Assembly (NCBI GenBank): GCA_000027065.2
Contig: FN543093.2
Coordinates: 3,476,074 to 3,540,073, forward strand
Length of the DNA: 64,000 bases
Reading direction: 5' to 3'
Source: Cronobacter turicensis z3032
GTDB taxonomy: Bacteria; Pseudomonadota; Gammaproteobacteria; Enterobacterales; Enterobacteriaceae
Shown here: positions 19,529 through 29,286 of the stretch, in pieces
Layout: every line of letters begins with the position of its first letter
Position numbering within the stretch: position 1 is the first letter of the stretch
Made by a program: the position numbers and the translations under genes
Notes under the pieces: generated by a model
Seen by the model: only the letters and a program-made list of their open reading frames with translations
Database searches by the model: none
What the model was told of the DNA's origin: nothing

Positions 19529-22288
19529 ATGACCAACTACAGCCTGCGGGCGCGGATGATGATTCTTATCCTGGCGCCCACGTTTATTATCGGCCTGCTG
19601 CTCAGCGTTTTCTTCGTTGTGCACCGCTATCACGATTTGCAGCGCCAGCTGGAAGACGCCGGAGCAAGTATTATCGAGCCGCTGGCGGTTGCCAGCGAAT
19701 ATGGCATGAGCCTGCAAAATAAGGAGTCGGTGCGCCAGTTGGTCAGCGTACTGCATCGTCGGCATTCAGAAATTGTACGCGCCATTTCCGTTTACGATCG
19801 CGACAATAAACTGTTTGTCACCTCTAATTATCAGCTTGACCCGTCCGAACTTCAGCTCCCGAACGGCGCAGCGCTGCCGACCGGCCTTAGCGTCACGCGC
19901 CGCGACGATATGCTGATATTGCGAACGCCGGTGGTGTCAGAGCGCTATTCTCCTGATGAATCTGAAGTCTCTGACGCCAAGCTCAGCGCTAATCCGCTGG
20001 GCTACGTGGCGCTGGAGCTTGATCTGAGATCGGTACGGCTTCAGCAATATCAGGAGATCGCGATTTCACTGCTGATGATGCTGATTTGTATGGCCTGCGC
20101 GGTGCTGTTCGCCTGGCGCCTGATGCGCGACGTCACCGCGCCTATCCGCAATATGGTTAACACCGTCGACCGCATCCGCCGCGGCCAGCTCGACAGCCGC
20201 GTGGAAGGCTTTATGCTGGGCGAGCTGGATATGCTGAAGAACGGCATCAACTCGATGGCGATGTCGCTTGCCGCCTACCACGAAGAGATGCAGCACAACA
20301 TAGACCAGGCGACATCCGATCTGCGCGAAACGCTGGAACAGATGGAGATCCAGAACGTCGAACTGGATCTGGCAAAAAAACGCGCCCAGGAAGCGGCGCG
20401 CATTAAATCTGAGTTCCTTGCCAATATGTCTCACGAGCTGCGCACGCCGCTGAATGGCGTGATTGGCTTTACCCGCCTGACGCTGAAAACCGATCTGACC
20501 CCTACCCAGCGCGACCATCTCAATACGATCGAGCGCTCGGCGAATAACCTGCTTAGCATCATTAACGACGTACTCGATTTCTCGAAGCTTGAAGCCGGGA
20601 AACTGCTGCTGGAAAGCATTCCGTTCCCGCTGCGCAGCACGCTGGATGAAGTGGTCACGCTGCTCGCGCACTCCGCGCATGACAAAGGGCTGGAGCTGAC
20701 CATCAGCGTGCGGCACGACGTGCCGGATAATGTCATTGGCGACCCGCTGCGCCTTCAACAGGTGATCACCAATCTGGTCGGCAACGCCATTAAATTCACC
20801 GACCACGGCAATATCGACATCGTGGTTGAGAAGCGCGCCATCAGTAACAACAAGGTGCAGATTGAAGTGCAAATCCGCGATACCGGCATCGGCATCCCGG
20901 AGCGCGATCAGTCGCGTCTGTTCCAGGCGTTCCGCCAGGCCGACGCCAGTATTTCACGCCGTCACGGCGGCACCGGGCTTGGGCTGGTCATCACCCAGAA
21001 ACTGGTGAACGAAATGGGCGGCGATATTTCGTTCCACAGTCAGCCGCATCGCGGCTCGACGTTCTGGTTCCATATCAGTCTCGACCTGAACCCTAACGCG
21101 CTGGTGGATCGCCATGCCACCGACATGCTGGCGGGGATGCGTCTGGCGTATGTCGAGAAAAACGAAGCGGCGGCGAAAAGCACGCGAGATCTGCTCGCCA
21201 ATACGCCGCTCACGGTTGTCTATAGCCCGGATCTGGCAACGCTTCCGCAGGCGCATTACGACATCCTGCTCTTTGCCGCCCCGGTCACGGACCGCGAACC
21301 GCTGTCGATGCGCCACGATCAGCTGGCCCGCGCGGCGACGCTCACGGATTGTCTGATCCTCGCCCTGCCGTGCCACGCGCAGATCAACGCCGAGATGCTG
21401 AAAAAAGAGGGAGCCAGCGCCTGCCTCCTGAAACCGGTGACGGCCACGCGTTTAATGCCGCTGCTGCTGGAGCATTGTCGTCTTATTCATGCCCGCGAAC
21501 TGCCAGACGGCGATCAGAGCAGGATGCCGATGACGGTGATGGCCGTGGATGATAATCCGGCTAACCTGAAGCTTATCGGCGCGCTGCTGGAGGATATGGT
21601 GCAGCATGTGGTGTTGTGCGAGAGCGGGCATCAGGCGGTGGAGCGTGCCATGCTTCAGCCGTTCGACATTATTCTGATGGATATCCAGATGCCAGATATG
21701 GATGGCATTCACGCCTGCGAACTTATCCGCAAACTGCCGCAACAGCAGCATACGCCGATTATCGCAGTGACAGCCCACGCGATGTCAGGACAGAAAGAAA
21801 AACTGCTCAGCGCCGGGATGAACGATTATCTGGCCAAACCCATTGAAGAAGAGAAACTGCGCGCGCTGCTGCTGCGCTATCAGCCGGGCTACGCCGTGCC
21901 GGTTGTCGCAAGCGTTCCCGCGATCGCGGCGCCCACCGTTAATCCGGACGCCACGCTCGACTGGAGCCTGGCGCTGCGCCAGGCCGCCAATAAGCCCGAT
22001 CTGGCGCGCGACATGCTGCAAATGCTGCTGGCGTTTTTACCGGAAGTCCGCAACCGCGTGGAAGAACAGCTGGTCGGGGAAGAACCCGAAGGGCTGACCG
22101 ATCTCATCCATAAACTGCACGGCAGCTGCGGCTACAGCGGCGTACCGCGCCTGAAAAATCTCTGCCAGTTGATTGAACATCAACTGCGCAGCGGGGTTCC
22201 CGCGAGTGAACTGGAGCCGGAACTGCTGGAATTACTCGATGAGATGGATAACGTAGCGCGCGAGGCGCATCGTATTTCCGGAATATAA
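19529..22288 (+). CDS. barA: Tripartite hybrid sensor histidine kinase BarA
   Basis: BarA senses short-chain carboxylates and phosphorylates UvrY, which activates csrB/csrC. The 919-residue protein has two membrane helices (about 10-31 and 177-197) around a periplasmic region, a HAMP domain, a HisKA domain with His302 in [13 protein letters not shown], and an ATPase domain. A receiver domain with Asp718 in [14 protein letters not shown] and a C-terminal HPt domain with His861 in [13 protein letters not shown] complete it. All three phosphorelay residues fall at the E. coli positions. Its pathway output csrB lies 1.7 kb downstream. The cognate regulator gene uvrY is not in the window. Confidence 0.98.
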   Translation: MTNYSLRARMMILILAPTFIIGLLLSVFFVVHRYHDLQRQLEDAGASIIEPLAVASEYGMSLQNKESVRQLVSVLHRRHSEIVRAISVYDRDNKLFVTSNYQLDPSELQLPNGAALPTGLSVTRRDDMLILRTPVVSERYSPDESEVSDAKLSANPLGYVALELDLRSVRLQQYQEIAISLLMMLICMACAVLFAWRLMRDVTAPIRNMVNTVDRIRRGQLDSRVEGFMLGELDMLKNGINSMAMSLAAYHEEMQHNIDQATSDLRETLEQMEIQNVELDLAKKRAQEAARIKSEFLANMSHELRTPLNGVIGFTRLTLKTDLTPTQRDHLNTIERSANNLLSIINDVLDFSKLEAGKLLLESIPFPLRSTLDEVVTLLAHSAHDKGLELTISVRHDVPDNVIGDPLRLQQVITNLVGNAIKFTDHGNIDIVVEKRAISNNKVQIEVQIRDTGIGIPERDQSRLFQAFRQADASISRRHGGTGLGLVITQKLVNEMGGDISFHSQPHRGSTFWFHISLDLNPNALVDRHATDMLAGMRLAYVEKNEAAAKSTRDLLANTPLTVVYSPDLATLPQAHYDILLFAAPVTDREPLSMRHDQLARAATLTDCLILALPCHAQINAEMLKKEGASACLLKPVTATRLMPLLLEHCRLIHARELPDGDQSRMPMTVMAVDDNPANLKLIGALLEDMVQHVVLCESGHQAVERAMLQPFDIILMDIQMPDMDGIHACELIRKLPQQQHTPIIAVTAHAMSGQKEKLLSAGMNDYLAKPIEEEKLRALLLRYQPGYAVPVVASVPAIAAPTVNPDATLDWSLALRQAANKPDLARDMLQMLLAFLPEVRNRVEEQLVGEEPEGLTDLIHKLHGSCGYSGVPRLKNLCQLIEHQLRSGVPASELEPELLELLDEMDNVAREAHRISGI

Positions 22289-22292
22289 ACCA

Positions 22293-22315
22293 CGTCGGCG
22301 CGCGTAACGCCGACG
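22293..22315. terminator. Hairpin between convergent barA and yqcA
   Basis: CGTCGGCG and CGCCGACG form a perfect 8-bp stem around a 7-base loop. There is no T-tract on either strand, so it could be a transcript-stability hairpin rather than a classical terminator. Confidence 0.45.
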
Positions 22316-22322
22316 CAGCGGT

Positions 22323-22772
22323 TTACTTCAGTAGCGCGCTCCACCCCTCAACCCAGGGGCTGGAGAGCGTTTCCGGCTCCGGATATTCCACAGCGTCAAT
22401 GTATAACACCTCGCCGACGCGCTGTGCCGCATGTTCCTGCAATAGCGCGTCAAATTTCTTGCCGCCGCCGCAAAAATGGCTGTAGCTGCTGTCGCCCAGC
22501 GCAATCAGGCCGTAACGTCGCGTCGGCTGATGGCCATGCTGGTCTTTGATCGCCTGATAGAGCGGCATGATGCTGTCCGGCAAATCGCCCTGGCCGGTCG
22601 TGGAGGTGACGATAAGCGCGTACCCGTCGGCATAACGCTCCCAGTCGCTAAGATCGGCATCTTCATACACCGTCGCGTCATGCCCCTGTTTTTTCAGGAT
22701 CGCCTGCGCTTCTTCCGCCACCAGCAGTGAATTCCCGTACATGGTGCCGACAAAAATCCCTACGCTCGCCAT
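22323..22772 (-). CDS. yqcA: Flavodoxin YqcA
   Basis: This 149-residue MioC-type short flavodoxin shows the FMN phosphate loop [14 protein letters not shown] (about 9-22), the [11 protein letters not shown] loop and the [14 protein letters not shown] loop. Its electron-transfer partner in enterics is not firmly known. It lies 12 bp downstream of truC on the same strand, as in E. coli, so yqcC-truC-yqcA probably form one transcript. Confidence 0.95.
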   Translation of the reverse strand: MASVGIFVGTMYGNSLLVAEEAQAILKKQGHDATVYEDADLSDWERYADGYALIVTSTTGQGDLPDSIMPLYQAIKDQHGHQPTRRYGLIALGDSSYSHFCGGGKKFDALLQEHAAQRVGEVLYIDAVEYPEPETLSSPWVEGWSALLK

Positions 22773-22784
22773 CGTTTACTCTCC

Positions 22785-23573
22785 TTATGGATTCAGACTG
22801 CCTTCATCCTGAGGGTTCGCTACGGGAAACTCAACCCCATCGGCTGCGGGGAGATATGACTGCCAGCCAAAATGCGCCAGCGCCTGGCGCCAGACGTCAT
22901 CAAGACCCGCCCGAATGGTCAGCGGCGCGCCGGTGAACGGGTGAGTCAGCGTCAACTCGCTGGCGTGCAGCATTAACCGATGACAGCCGAAATGCTCCGC
23001 CGCCGCGCGATTCTGGCGCAGATCGCCATGTTTTGAATCACCGATAATCGGGTGGCGCAAATGCGCCATGTGGCGACGCAACTGATGCTTGCGCCCGGTC
23101 TGCGGCAGCATCTCCACCAGGCTGTAGCGCACCGACTCGTAACGCCCGACCGCCACGGGCTGGGTGGTGGTCGCAAGGCCGCGATAGTGCGTCACCGCGG
23201 GCTGCGGTTCTTTATCCTGGCGGGAAAATTTATCGGCGATTTTATCAAGCTCTTCCACCAGCGGATAATCCAGCACGGCGCTGTCGGTAAGCCAGCCGCG
23301 CACTATCGCGTGGTAACGCTTCTGGATTTGATGCTGTTCAAACTGCTGCGCTAAAAGCCTTCCCGCCTCGCTGGAAAGCCCCATCAGCAGCACGCCGGAA
23401 GTTGGTCTGTCGAGACGGTGAGCGGTAAAAACGTGCTGGCCTATCTGATCGCGAACCGTTTGCATGACGACGACTTTTTCATCGCGATCGAGCCAGCTAC
23501 GGTGCACCAGCCAACCGGACGGCTTATTGACCGCCACCAGCCATTCATCCTGATAAAGGATTTCGAGGCTCAC
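22785..23573 (-). CDS. truC: tRNA pseudouridine(65) synthase
   Basis: TruC isomerises U65 in tRNA-Ile1 and tRNA-Asp. The 262-residue protein belongs to the RluA family, with catalytic Asp in HRLDRPTSGVLL and the downstream QKRYHAIVRG and TGRKHQLRRHMAHL motifs. The start codon is GTG at 23573, overlapping the yqcC stop as GTGA. This gives a two-residue longer N-terminus than E. coli (MSLEILYQDEWL) and indicates translational coupling. Confidence 0.96.
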   Translation of the reverse strand: MSLEILYQDEWLVAVNKPSGWLVHRSWLDRDEKVVVMQTVRDQIGQHVFTAHRLDRPTSGVLLMGLSSEAGRLLAQQFEQHQIQKRYHAIVRGWLTDSAVLDYPLVEELDKIADKFSRQDKEPQPAVTHYRGLATTTQPVAVGRYESVRYSLVEMLPQTGRKHQLRRHMAHLRHPIIGDSKHGDLRQNRAAAEHFGCHRLMLHASELTLTHPFTGAPLTIRAGLDDVWRQALAHFGWQSYLPAADGVEFPVANPQDEGSLNP

Positions 23574-23899
23574 GCGGCGTCCCCTGCGAACAATGCATCC
23601 AGCTCAACCAGCGTCACCAGCACGGCGTCGCGCGCCGGATGACTCGCCTCAAGCGCGACTTCATAATACGGCGCTACGGCAAACGCCTGCGGCAGCGCCG
23701 CACCGGCGTCCAGCAGCGCGTGCAAACGCGGGATCAGCACCCATTGCAGCCATTCGTAAGGCTCAAGCGTGTCCATGCAAAAAGGCTGCGTGCTTTCAAA
23801 CGCGGAGGAATCGGGAGCGACGTTTTGCCACTGTTGATGATGGCGCAACACCTGCTCGACGCGCTGCAGCTGCTGGCGAACCCGTTGATGGCGTTCCAT
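23570..23899 (-). CDS. yqcC: YqcC family protein (DUF446)
   Basis: This is a small helical protein of 109 residues with the family core STQPFCMDTLEPYEWLQW and FAVAPYYEVAL. Its function is unknown. It is the first gene of yqcC-truC-yqcA and overlaps truC by 4 bp. The 3' end of csrB lies about 70 bp upstream on the same strand, and the csrB terminator separates the two units. Confidence 0.92.
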   Translation of the reverse strand: MERHQRVRQQLQRVEQVLRHHQQWQNVAPDSSAFESTQPFCMDTLEPYEWLQWVLIPRLHALLDAGAALPQAFAVAPYYEVALEASHPARDAVLVTLVELDALFAGDAA

Positions 23900-23968
23900 A
23901 ACAACCTCTGTGAATCAAAAAAACCGGGCGCGCAGCATAGCATTTCCCGGCGACAGAAAAAAAAGCAT

Positions 23969-24004
23969 AAAAAAAGGGAGCACTGTGATAACACAGTGCT
24001 CCCG
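23969..24004 (-). terminator. Intrinsic terminator of csrB
   Basis: On the minus strand GGGAGCACTGTG and CACAGTGCTCCC form a 12-bp stem followed by T7. This matches the E. coli csrB terminator with an altered loop. Confidence 0.95.
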
Positions 24005-24330
24005 GTTCGTTTCGCAGCAGTCCGGCTACTTTTCGGTGCTCCCTGCTCGTCCGTGACAACTTTTCCTGCGACCTTGCGGCCTTAAATCCGTTTACGCGTC
24101 CTGCCCACATCATCCTGATGTTATTGTTGCATCGTCCCGATGCGTGTCCCTGGTCTTCCTGACCCACCGGTAATCCTGACCGGCTCACATTCTCCTTCCT
24201 GGAGGTGTCCCTCAGCGCTCCTGCGCCGTCCTTTCGCTTCATCCTGAAGCCTTCCCTGAATCGCCCTCCGGCGTGTCCTTTTTGAAGCGCCATCATCCTG
24301 ATGTTCGCTTCAGCGCCACTCCGTGTCGGC
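23969..24330 (-). ncRNA. csrB: CsrB small RNA (sequesters CsrA)
   Basis: CsrB binds many copies of the carbon-storage regulator CsrA and so relieves CsrA control of glycogen, biofilm and motility genes. On the minus strand the roughly 362-nt region holds more than 20 GGA motifs, many as CAGGA or AGGGA in hairpin loops (CATCAGGATGATG, ACCTCCAGGAAGGAG). Its last 100 nt, including AAAAGTTGTCA and CTGCTGCGAAACGAACCGGG, are nearly those of E. coli CsrB. The 5' end is placed at 24330 by alignment to the E. coli start. The 3' end is a strong terminator (23969-24002). Position between yqcC and syd is conserved. BarA-UvrY controls it. Confidence 0.97.
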
Positions 24331-24486
24331 AGAGATAGAATCTCGCATTACGCCGGCACTTACAAGGCAGCTTACAGGTTCAGTTTAAGATAAGTTTCAT
24401 TCGTAAGCGCAGCATAATCGCAAAGGCCTTTGAAATATAAGCGTATTCATTTTCAGCTAAGGTAAGAAAACCCTTACTTTGACGGC

Positions 24487-24520
24487 GATCTCTCACAGGG
24501 TTTGTGAGAGATCTCTTACA
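24487..24520. promoter_or_regulatory. UvrY/GacA box upstream of csrB
   Basis: TGTGAGAGATCTCTTACA (24503-24520) fits the GacA/UvrY pattern TGTAAG-N6-CTTACA with one change. It overlaps a second perfect dyad, GATCTCTCACA-N5-TGTGAGAGATC (24487-24513). It is centred about 180 bp upstream of the predicted csrB start and just beyond the syd stop codon, a distance like that reported for the E. coli csrB site. Confidence 0.8.
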
Positions 24521-24540
24521 CGGAGGCAAGCAAAAAAGGA

Positions 24541-25086
24541 TTACACAAGGGGGGAGAGTTGATTCAGAAACGCGCTGAGCGACGGCGCCAGCACGCGTCG
24601 CTGGCGAGTACCGAGCGTCTCGCGCACGACCTCGCCGGTCAGATTACACAGCGAGATAACATCCAGCTCACTATCAAGCGTAGCAATAAAAATCGTAGGC
24701 GACAGCTTGAGACGTTTTTGCGTTACCAGGTGGCCTATCAGGTTTTCCTGCACGCGGCGGAAATCGTCCTGGCTCCAGGCCTGTAGCAGCGTTAACGCCA
24801 CATCCTCATGCTGCGCCGCCATATCGCCAGCGTACTGGCTTGCGTAAAAAGCATGGGCATCAGGCTGAATCACAATATCGAGCGCCTTCTCAACCGCGCC
24901 GAGAGAATCTTCGGGCATAAATGGCTGAGGCTGCCACTCTACCGCGTCAGGGTGGGTGGATACAATGCACGGGGAGGAAATACCGATATATTCGTCACTG
25001 ACGGGCAGGCAGCCCCGCTGTTGCCGCCACGCTTCGCAATAGCGTTCGCTGAATGCCGCCAGCGCCTGTTGTACTTCGTTTTGCAC
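24541..25086 (-). CDS. syd: SecY-interacting protein Syd
   Basis: Syd binds SecY in the membrane and is proposed to monitor translocon assembly. The 181-residue protein keeps the conserved QPQPF, DIVIQPD, QYAGDM and [22 protein letters not shown] segments and ends FLNQLSPLV. It is divergent from queF with 69 bp between start codons. The region downstream of its stop carries the csrB control box. Confidence 0.95.
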   Translation of the reverse strand: MQNEVQQALAAFSERYCEAWRQQRGCLPVSDEYIGISSPCIVSTHPDAVEWQPQPFMPEDSLGAVEKALDIVIQPDAHAFYASQYAGDMAAQHEDVALTLLQAWSQDDFRRVQENLIGHLVTQKRLKLSPTIFIATLDSELDVISLCNLTGEVVRETLGTRQRRVLAPSLSAFLNQLSPLV

Positions 25087-25155
25087 CAGATTCTCTCTTC
25101 AGGTCAGGTAAGATACACTGAACCCTGTATTGTACCTGTATTATCACGGTGACAC

Positions 25156-26001
25156 ATGACTTCTTATGAAAATCATCAGGCGCTTCACGGCCTGACGCTT
25201 GGCAAATCCACCGATTACCGCGACGTTTACGACGCCTCGCTGCTCCAGCCGGTTCCGCGCAGCTTAAACCGCGATCCGCTGGGCCTGCGCGCCGATGCCC
25301 TGCCCTTTCACGGCGCGGATATCTGGACGATGTACGAGCTCTCCTGGCTTAACCGCAACGGCCTGCCGCAGGTGGCGATAGGTCAGGTGGAGATTAACGC
25401 GACCAGCGTCAACCTGGTGGAATCGAAAAGCTTCAAGCTCTATCTCAACAGCTTTAACCAGACGCGATTTGACAGCCTTGACGCAGTGCGCGAGACGCTG
25501 GAGCGCGATTTACGCGCCTGCGCGCAGGGTGACGTTTCCGTGACGCTCCGCCGTCTTGAGGATGTCGAAGGCGAACCGGTCGCGCGTTTGAATGGCGACT
25601 GCATCGATAATCAGGATATCGTTATCACCGATTATGAATTCGACGCCGCGCTGCTTTCCGGCGCCGCGGGCGAGGCGCGCGTGGAAGAGACGCTGGTAAG
25701 CCACCTGCTGAAATCCAACTGCCTTATCACGCACCAGCCGGACTGGGGCTCCGTTCAGATACGCTATTGCGGGCCGAAAATTTGCCGCGAAAAGCTGCTG
25801 CGCTATCTGGTCTCTTTCCGCCATCACAACGAATTTCACGAGCAGTGCGTGGAGCGCATCTTTAACGACATCACCCGTTTCTGCCAGCCGGAACAGCTCA
25901 GCGTTTACGCGCGCTACACCCGTCGCGGCGGGCTGGATATCAACCCGTGGCGCAGCAACGGCGACTTTATGCCAGCCATCGGGCGTCTTGCGCGTCAGTA
26001 A
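25156..26001 (+). CDS. queF: NADPH-dependent 7-cyano-7-deazaguanine reductase
   Basis: QueF reduces preQ0 to preQ1 with NADPH in queuosine synthesis. The 281-residue two-domain (YkvM-type) tunnel-fold protein shows the family motif [17 protein letters not shown] in the N-terminal half. The catalytic cysteine is in [15 protein letters not shown], followed by [16 protein letters not shown]. With queD and queE, three steps of the pathway are encoded in this window. A 117-bp gap with a G-rich tract separates it from ppnN. Confidence 0.97.
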   Translation: MTSYENHQALHGLTLGKSTDYRDVYDASLLQPVPRSLNRDPLGLRADALPFHGADIWTMYELSWLNRNGLPQVAIGQVEINATSVNLVESKSFKLYLNSFNQTRFDSLDAVRETLERDLRACAQGDVSVTLRRLEDVEGEPVARLNGDCIDNQDIVITDYEFDAALLSGAAGEARVEETLVSHLLKSNCLITHQPDWGSVQIRYCGPKICREKLLRYLVSFRHHNEFHEQCVERIFNDITRFCQPEQLSVYARYTRRGGLDINPWRSNGDFMPAIGRLARQ

Positions 26002-26030
26002 TTGCTAAACATCCCGCAAATCCGTCACAA

Positions 26031-26047
26031 GGGGGGGGCGGGGTGGG
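26031..26047 (+). promoter_or_regulatory. G-tract / possible G-quadruplex upstream of ppnN promoter
   Basis: G8-C-G4-T-G3 lies immediately upstream of a plausible promoter (TTGTTA at 26048-26053, 18-bp gap, TATTGT at 26072-26077). Four runs of at least three G can be drawn from it, so a G4 on the coding strand is possible. No function is known. Confidence 0.45.
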
Positions 26048-26118
26048 TTGTTAAATGTCACATGGCGGGGCTATTGTAATCAGAGGGAGCGGCGTTTATC
26101 GCCCCGTAAGGAGCTTAC

Positions 26119-27483
26119 TTGATTACACATATTAGCCCGCTGGGCTCGATGGATCTGCTGTCGCAGCTGGAAGTGGACATGCTTAAGCGCACCGCCAGCA
26201 GCGACCTGTATCAACTCTTTCGCAACTGTTCGCTTGCGGTTCTCAATTCCGGCAGTCAGACCGATAACAGCAAAACGCTGCTGTCGCGCTTTGAAAATTT
26301 CGATATTAACGTGCTGCGTCGTGAGCGCGGCGTAAAGCTTGAGCTGATTAATCCGCCGGAAGAGGCGTTCGTCGACGGACAGATCATTCGCTCGTTGCAG
26401 GCCAACCTGTTCGCCGTGTTGCGCGACATTCTGTTCGTGAACGGGCAAATCGACCACGCGGGGCGCTTTCAGCACCTCAATCTCACCGACTCCATTCATA
26501 TCACCAACCTGGTGTTTTCCATCCTGCGCAACGCGAAAGCGCTGCACGTGGGCGAAGCGCCGAATATGGTGGTCTGCTGGGGCGGGCACTCGATTAACGA
26601 AACCGAATATCTCTATGCAAGACGCGTCGGCAACCAGCTGGGGCTGCGAGAGTTAAATATCTGCACCGGCTGCGGGCCGGGCGCGATGGAGGCGCCGATG
26701 AAAGGCGCGGCGGTCGGCCATGCCCAGCAGCGCTATAAAGAAGGGCGTTTTATCGGCATGACGGAGCCGTCCATCATCGCCGCTGAGCCGCCAAATCCGC
26801 TGGTGAATGAGCTGGTCATCATGCCGGATATCGAAAAACGCCTCGAAGCGTTTGTGCGTATCGCCCACGGGATCATTATCTTCCCGGGCGGCGTGGGTAC
26901 GGCGGAAGAGCTGCTGTATCTGCTCGGTATCCTGATGAACCCGCACAATGCAGATCAGGTGCTGCCGCTAATCCTGACCGGCCCGAAAGAGAGCGCCGAT
27001 TACTTCCGCGTGCTGGACGACTTTATCGTCAACACGCTCGGCGAGAAGGCCCGCCGTCATTATCGCGTCATCATCGACGATCCGGCGGAAGTGGCGCGCG
27101 AAATGAAAAAGGCGATGCCGCTGGTGAAAGAGTGCCGCCGCGAAACGGGCGATGCGTATAGCTTTAACTGGGCTATCCGCATTTCGCCGGATCTCCAGGT
27201 GCCGTTCGAGCCGACCCACGAAAACATGGCTAACCTGAAGCTCTACCCCGATCAGCCGACGGAAATTCTGGCCGCCGACCTGCGCCGCGCCTTCTCCGGC
27301 ATCGTCGCGGGTAACGTTAAAGAAGTGGGCATCCGCGCGATTGAGCAGTACGGACGCTATAAAATTCATGGCGATACGCAAATAATGAAGCGCATGGACG
27401 ATCTCCTGCAAGGGTTCGTCGCCCAGCACCGTATGAAACTCCCGGGCTCCGCCTATATCCCCTGTTACGAAATCTGCACCTGA
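26119..27483 (+). CDS. ppnN: Nucleotide 5'-monophosphate nucleosidase PpnN (YgdH)
   Basis: PpnN cleaves purine and pyrimidine monophosphates to base and ribose-5-P and is activated by (p)ppGpp. The 454-residue protein has a DUF4478 N-terminal region, a central LOG/lysine-decarboxylase-like domain and a DUF3412 C-terminal region. The central domain carries [16 protein letters not shown] and the phosphate loop [14 protein letters not shown]. The start codon is TTG at 26119, supported by TAAGGAGC upstream and by the E. coli ortholog, which also uses TTG. relA is in the same window. Confidence 0.96.
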   Translation: MITHISPLGSMDLLSQLEVDMLKRTASSDLYQLFRNCSLAVLNSGSQTDNSKTLLSRFENFDINVLRRERGVKLELINPPEEAFVDGQIIRSLQANLFAVLRDILFVNGQIDHAGRFQHLNLTDSIHITNLVFSILRNAKALHVGEAPNMVVCWGGHSINETEYLYARRVGNQLGLRELNICTGCGPGAMEAPMKGAAVGHAQQRYKEGRFIGMTEPSIIAAEPPNPLVNELVIMPDIEKRLEAFVRIAHGIIIFPGGVGTAEELLYLLGILMNPHNADQVLPLILTGPKESADYFRVLDDFIVNTLGEKARRHYRVIIDDPAEVAREMKKAMPLVKECRRETGDAYSFNWAIRISPDLQVPFEPTHENMANLKLYPDQPTEILAADLRRAFSGIVAGNVKEVGIRAIEQYGRYKIHGDTQIMKRMDDLLQGFVAQHRMKLPGSAYIPCYEICT

Positions 27484-27487
27484 AATC

Positions 27488-27512
27488 AGGCGGCCAGCAG
27501 GCCGCCTTTTTT
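27488..27512 (+). terminator. Intrinsic terminator of ppnN
   Basis: AGGCGGCC and GGCCGCCT form an 8-bp stem around AGCA, followed by T6. Confidence 0.92.
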
Positions 27513-27933
27513 ATTATCTGCTGCCTGTCCAAAACGTTTGCGCGCTAAAAAACACCGCGCATAATCCCGGAAATTTCTGCGAAAGAATCCGGGTGTGCTG
27601 TTTTACGCGTTTTTTACAGGAAAATAATAACCATTTTATTCCGCTCTATTTACCTCATCTGCCGTCAGTGTCAGGCTTTTCGCCCATTAATAGCGGGGTC
27701 ACGCCCAAAGCCAGTGTTATGATCTAAAAAAAGCATAATAAAAAAGTGGATTATTGCATTTGGGATCGCGATCACTGATAGATTCAGTACGTGAATGTAT
27801 CTTTCGCACCGCCAGAGTTTTGGGGAAAAATTATAAAAAAATCCCGCTCTACAGGATTTCGTTTTACCGTTCGTCATAAATTTATTGAATGTCACTTTAA
27901 AGTTCGTTTTTGCTTCCTCCAGGAGATACACAG
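27513..27933 (+). promoter_or_regulatory. sdaC regulatory region with candidate CRP site
   Basis: This 421-bp AT-rich leader has no credible ORF. TGGGA-TCGCGA-TCACT (27761-27776) matches 8 of 10 CRP half-site bases and lies about 160 bp before the sdaC start. E. coli sdaC is controlled by CRP and Lrp, so a CRP site is expected here. Lrp sites are too degenerate to place. Confidence 0.55.
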
Positions 27934-29220
27934 ATGGAAACGACTCAAACCGTCAATATTGCTACCGCCGCGAAAAGCAGCGCGTGGCGAAAAACTGATA
28001 CCATGTGGATGCTTGGCCTGTACGGCACCGCGATTGGCGCAGGGGTACTTTTCCTGCCGATCAACGCCGGTGTGGGCGGCCTGCTCCCCCTGATTATCAT
28101 GGCAATCCTTGCATTCCCGATGACCTTCTTCGCGCACCGCGCGCTGACGCGCTTCGTGCTGTCCGGTAAAAACCCGGGCGAAGACATCACCGAAGTCGTT
28201 GAAGAACATTTCGGCGTTGGCGCAGGTAAAGTGATTACCCTGCTCTACTTCTTCGCGATTTACCCTATCCTGCTGATGTACAGCGTAGCGATCACTAACA
28301 CGGTCGACAGCTTTATTACGCACCAGCTGGGGCTGGCGTCTCCGCCGCGCGCGATTCTGTCGCTGATTCTTATCATCGGTATGATGACCATCGTGCGCTT
28401 CGGCGAGCAGATGATCGTTAAAGCGATGAGCGTGCTGGTTTTCCCGTTCGTTGCCGTACTGATGCTGATGGCCTGCTTCCTGATCCCGAACTGGAGCGGC
28501 GCCGCGCTGGAAACCCTGTCTTTCAGCCACGCCTCAACCGGTAATGGCCTGCTGATGACCCTGTGGCTGGCGATCCCGGTGATGGTGTTCTCCTTTAACC
28601 ACTCGCCGATCATCTCCGCCTTCGCCGTGGCGAAACGTGAAGAGTACGGCGCTGAAGCAGAGAAAAAATGCTCCCGCATTCTGGCGTATGCGCACATCAT
28701 GATGGTTGTTACCGTGATGTTCTTCGTATTCAGCTGCGTACTGAGCCTCTCCCCGGAAAACCTGGCGGAAGCGAAAGCACAAAACATCACTATTCTTTCT
28801 TACCTGGCTAACCACTTCAACGTGCCGGTTATCGCCTGGGTAGGCCCGGTTATCGCTATCATTGCCATCACCAAATCGTTCCTGGGTCACTACCTGGGCG
28901 CACGTGAAGGCTTCAACGGCATGGTGATTAAATCGCTGCGCAGCCGTGGCAAAACCATCGAAGTGAACAAACTGAACCGCATCACCGCGCTGTTCATGCT
29001 GATCACTACCTGGATCGTAGCGACGCTGAACCCGAGCATCCTCGGCATGATCGAAACGCTGGGTGGCCCGATCATCGCGATGATCCTGTTCCTGATGCCG
29101 ATGTATGCGATTGCGAGAGTCCCGGCAATGCGTAAATACAGCGGTCACATCAGCAACGTTTTTGTGACCATCATGGGTCTTATCGCTATCTCCGCGATTT
29201 TCTACTCACTCTTCAGCTAA
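27934..29220 (+). CDS. sdaC: Serine/H+ symporter SdaC
   Basis: SdaC imports L-serine with protons. The 428-residue HAAAP-family inner-membrane protein has about eleven hydrophobic segments, beginning [23 protein letters not shown] and including [17 protein letters not shown] and [16 protein letters not shown]. The ATG at 27934 (METTQT) is chosen over one 24 bases upstream because AGGAG at 27921-27925 and the E. coli N-terminus agree with it. sdaB follows by 66 bp, and the two are co-transcribed in E. coli. Confidence 0.97.
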   Translation: METTQTVNIATAAKSSAWRKTDTMWMLGLYGTAIGAGVLFLPINAGVGGLLPLIIMAILAFPMTFFAHRALTRFVLSGKNPGEDITEVVEEHFGVGAGKVITLLYFFAIYPILLMYSVAITNTVDSFITHQLGLASPPRAILSLILIIGMMTIVRFGEQMIVKAMSVLVFPFVAVLMLMACFLIPNWSGAALETLSFSHASTGNGLLMTLWLAIPVMVFSFNHSPIISAFAVAKREEYGAEAEKKCSRILAYAHIMMVVTVMFFVFSCVLSLSPENLAEAKAQNITILSYLANHFNVPVIAWVGPVIAIIAITKSFLGHYLGAREGFNGMVIKSLRSRGKTIEVNKLNRITALFMLITTWIVATLNPSILGMIETLGGPIIAMILFLMPMYAIARVPAMRKYSGHISNVFVTIMGLIAISAIFYSLFS

Positions 29221-29230
29221 TCCTTTGTCC

Positions 29231-29250
29231 GCGCCGCCGCCCGGCGGCGC
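29231..29250 (+). terminator. GC-rich hairpin between sdaC and sdaB
   Basis: GCGCCGCC and GGCGGCGC form an 8-bp stem around GCCC. No T-tract follows, so it more likely stabilises or attenuates the sdaCB transcript than ends it. Confidence 0.45.
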
Positions 29251-29286
29251 GAGCCCTTCCCAGTTATTTATTCGATGGAAAGCATC

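Noticed and set aside
23796..24296. 166-residue minus-strand ORF over csrB and the yqcC start
   Set aside because: The region is the CsrB RNA gene on the same strand. The frame is GGA-repeat-derived, ends within yqcC out of frame, and has no homology.
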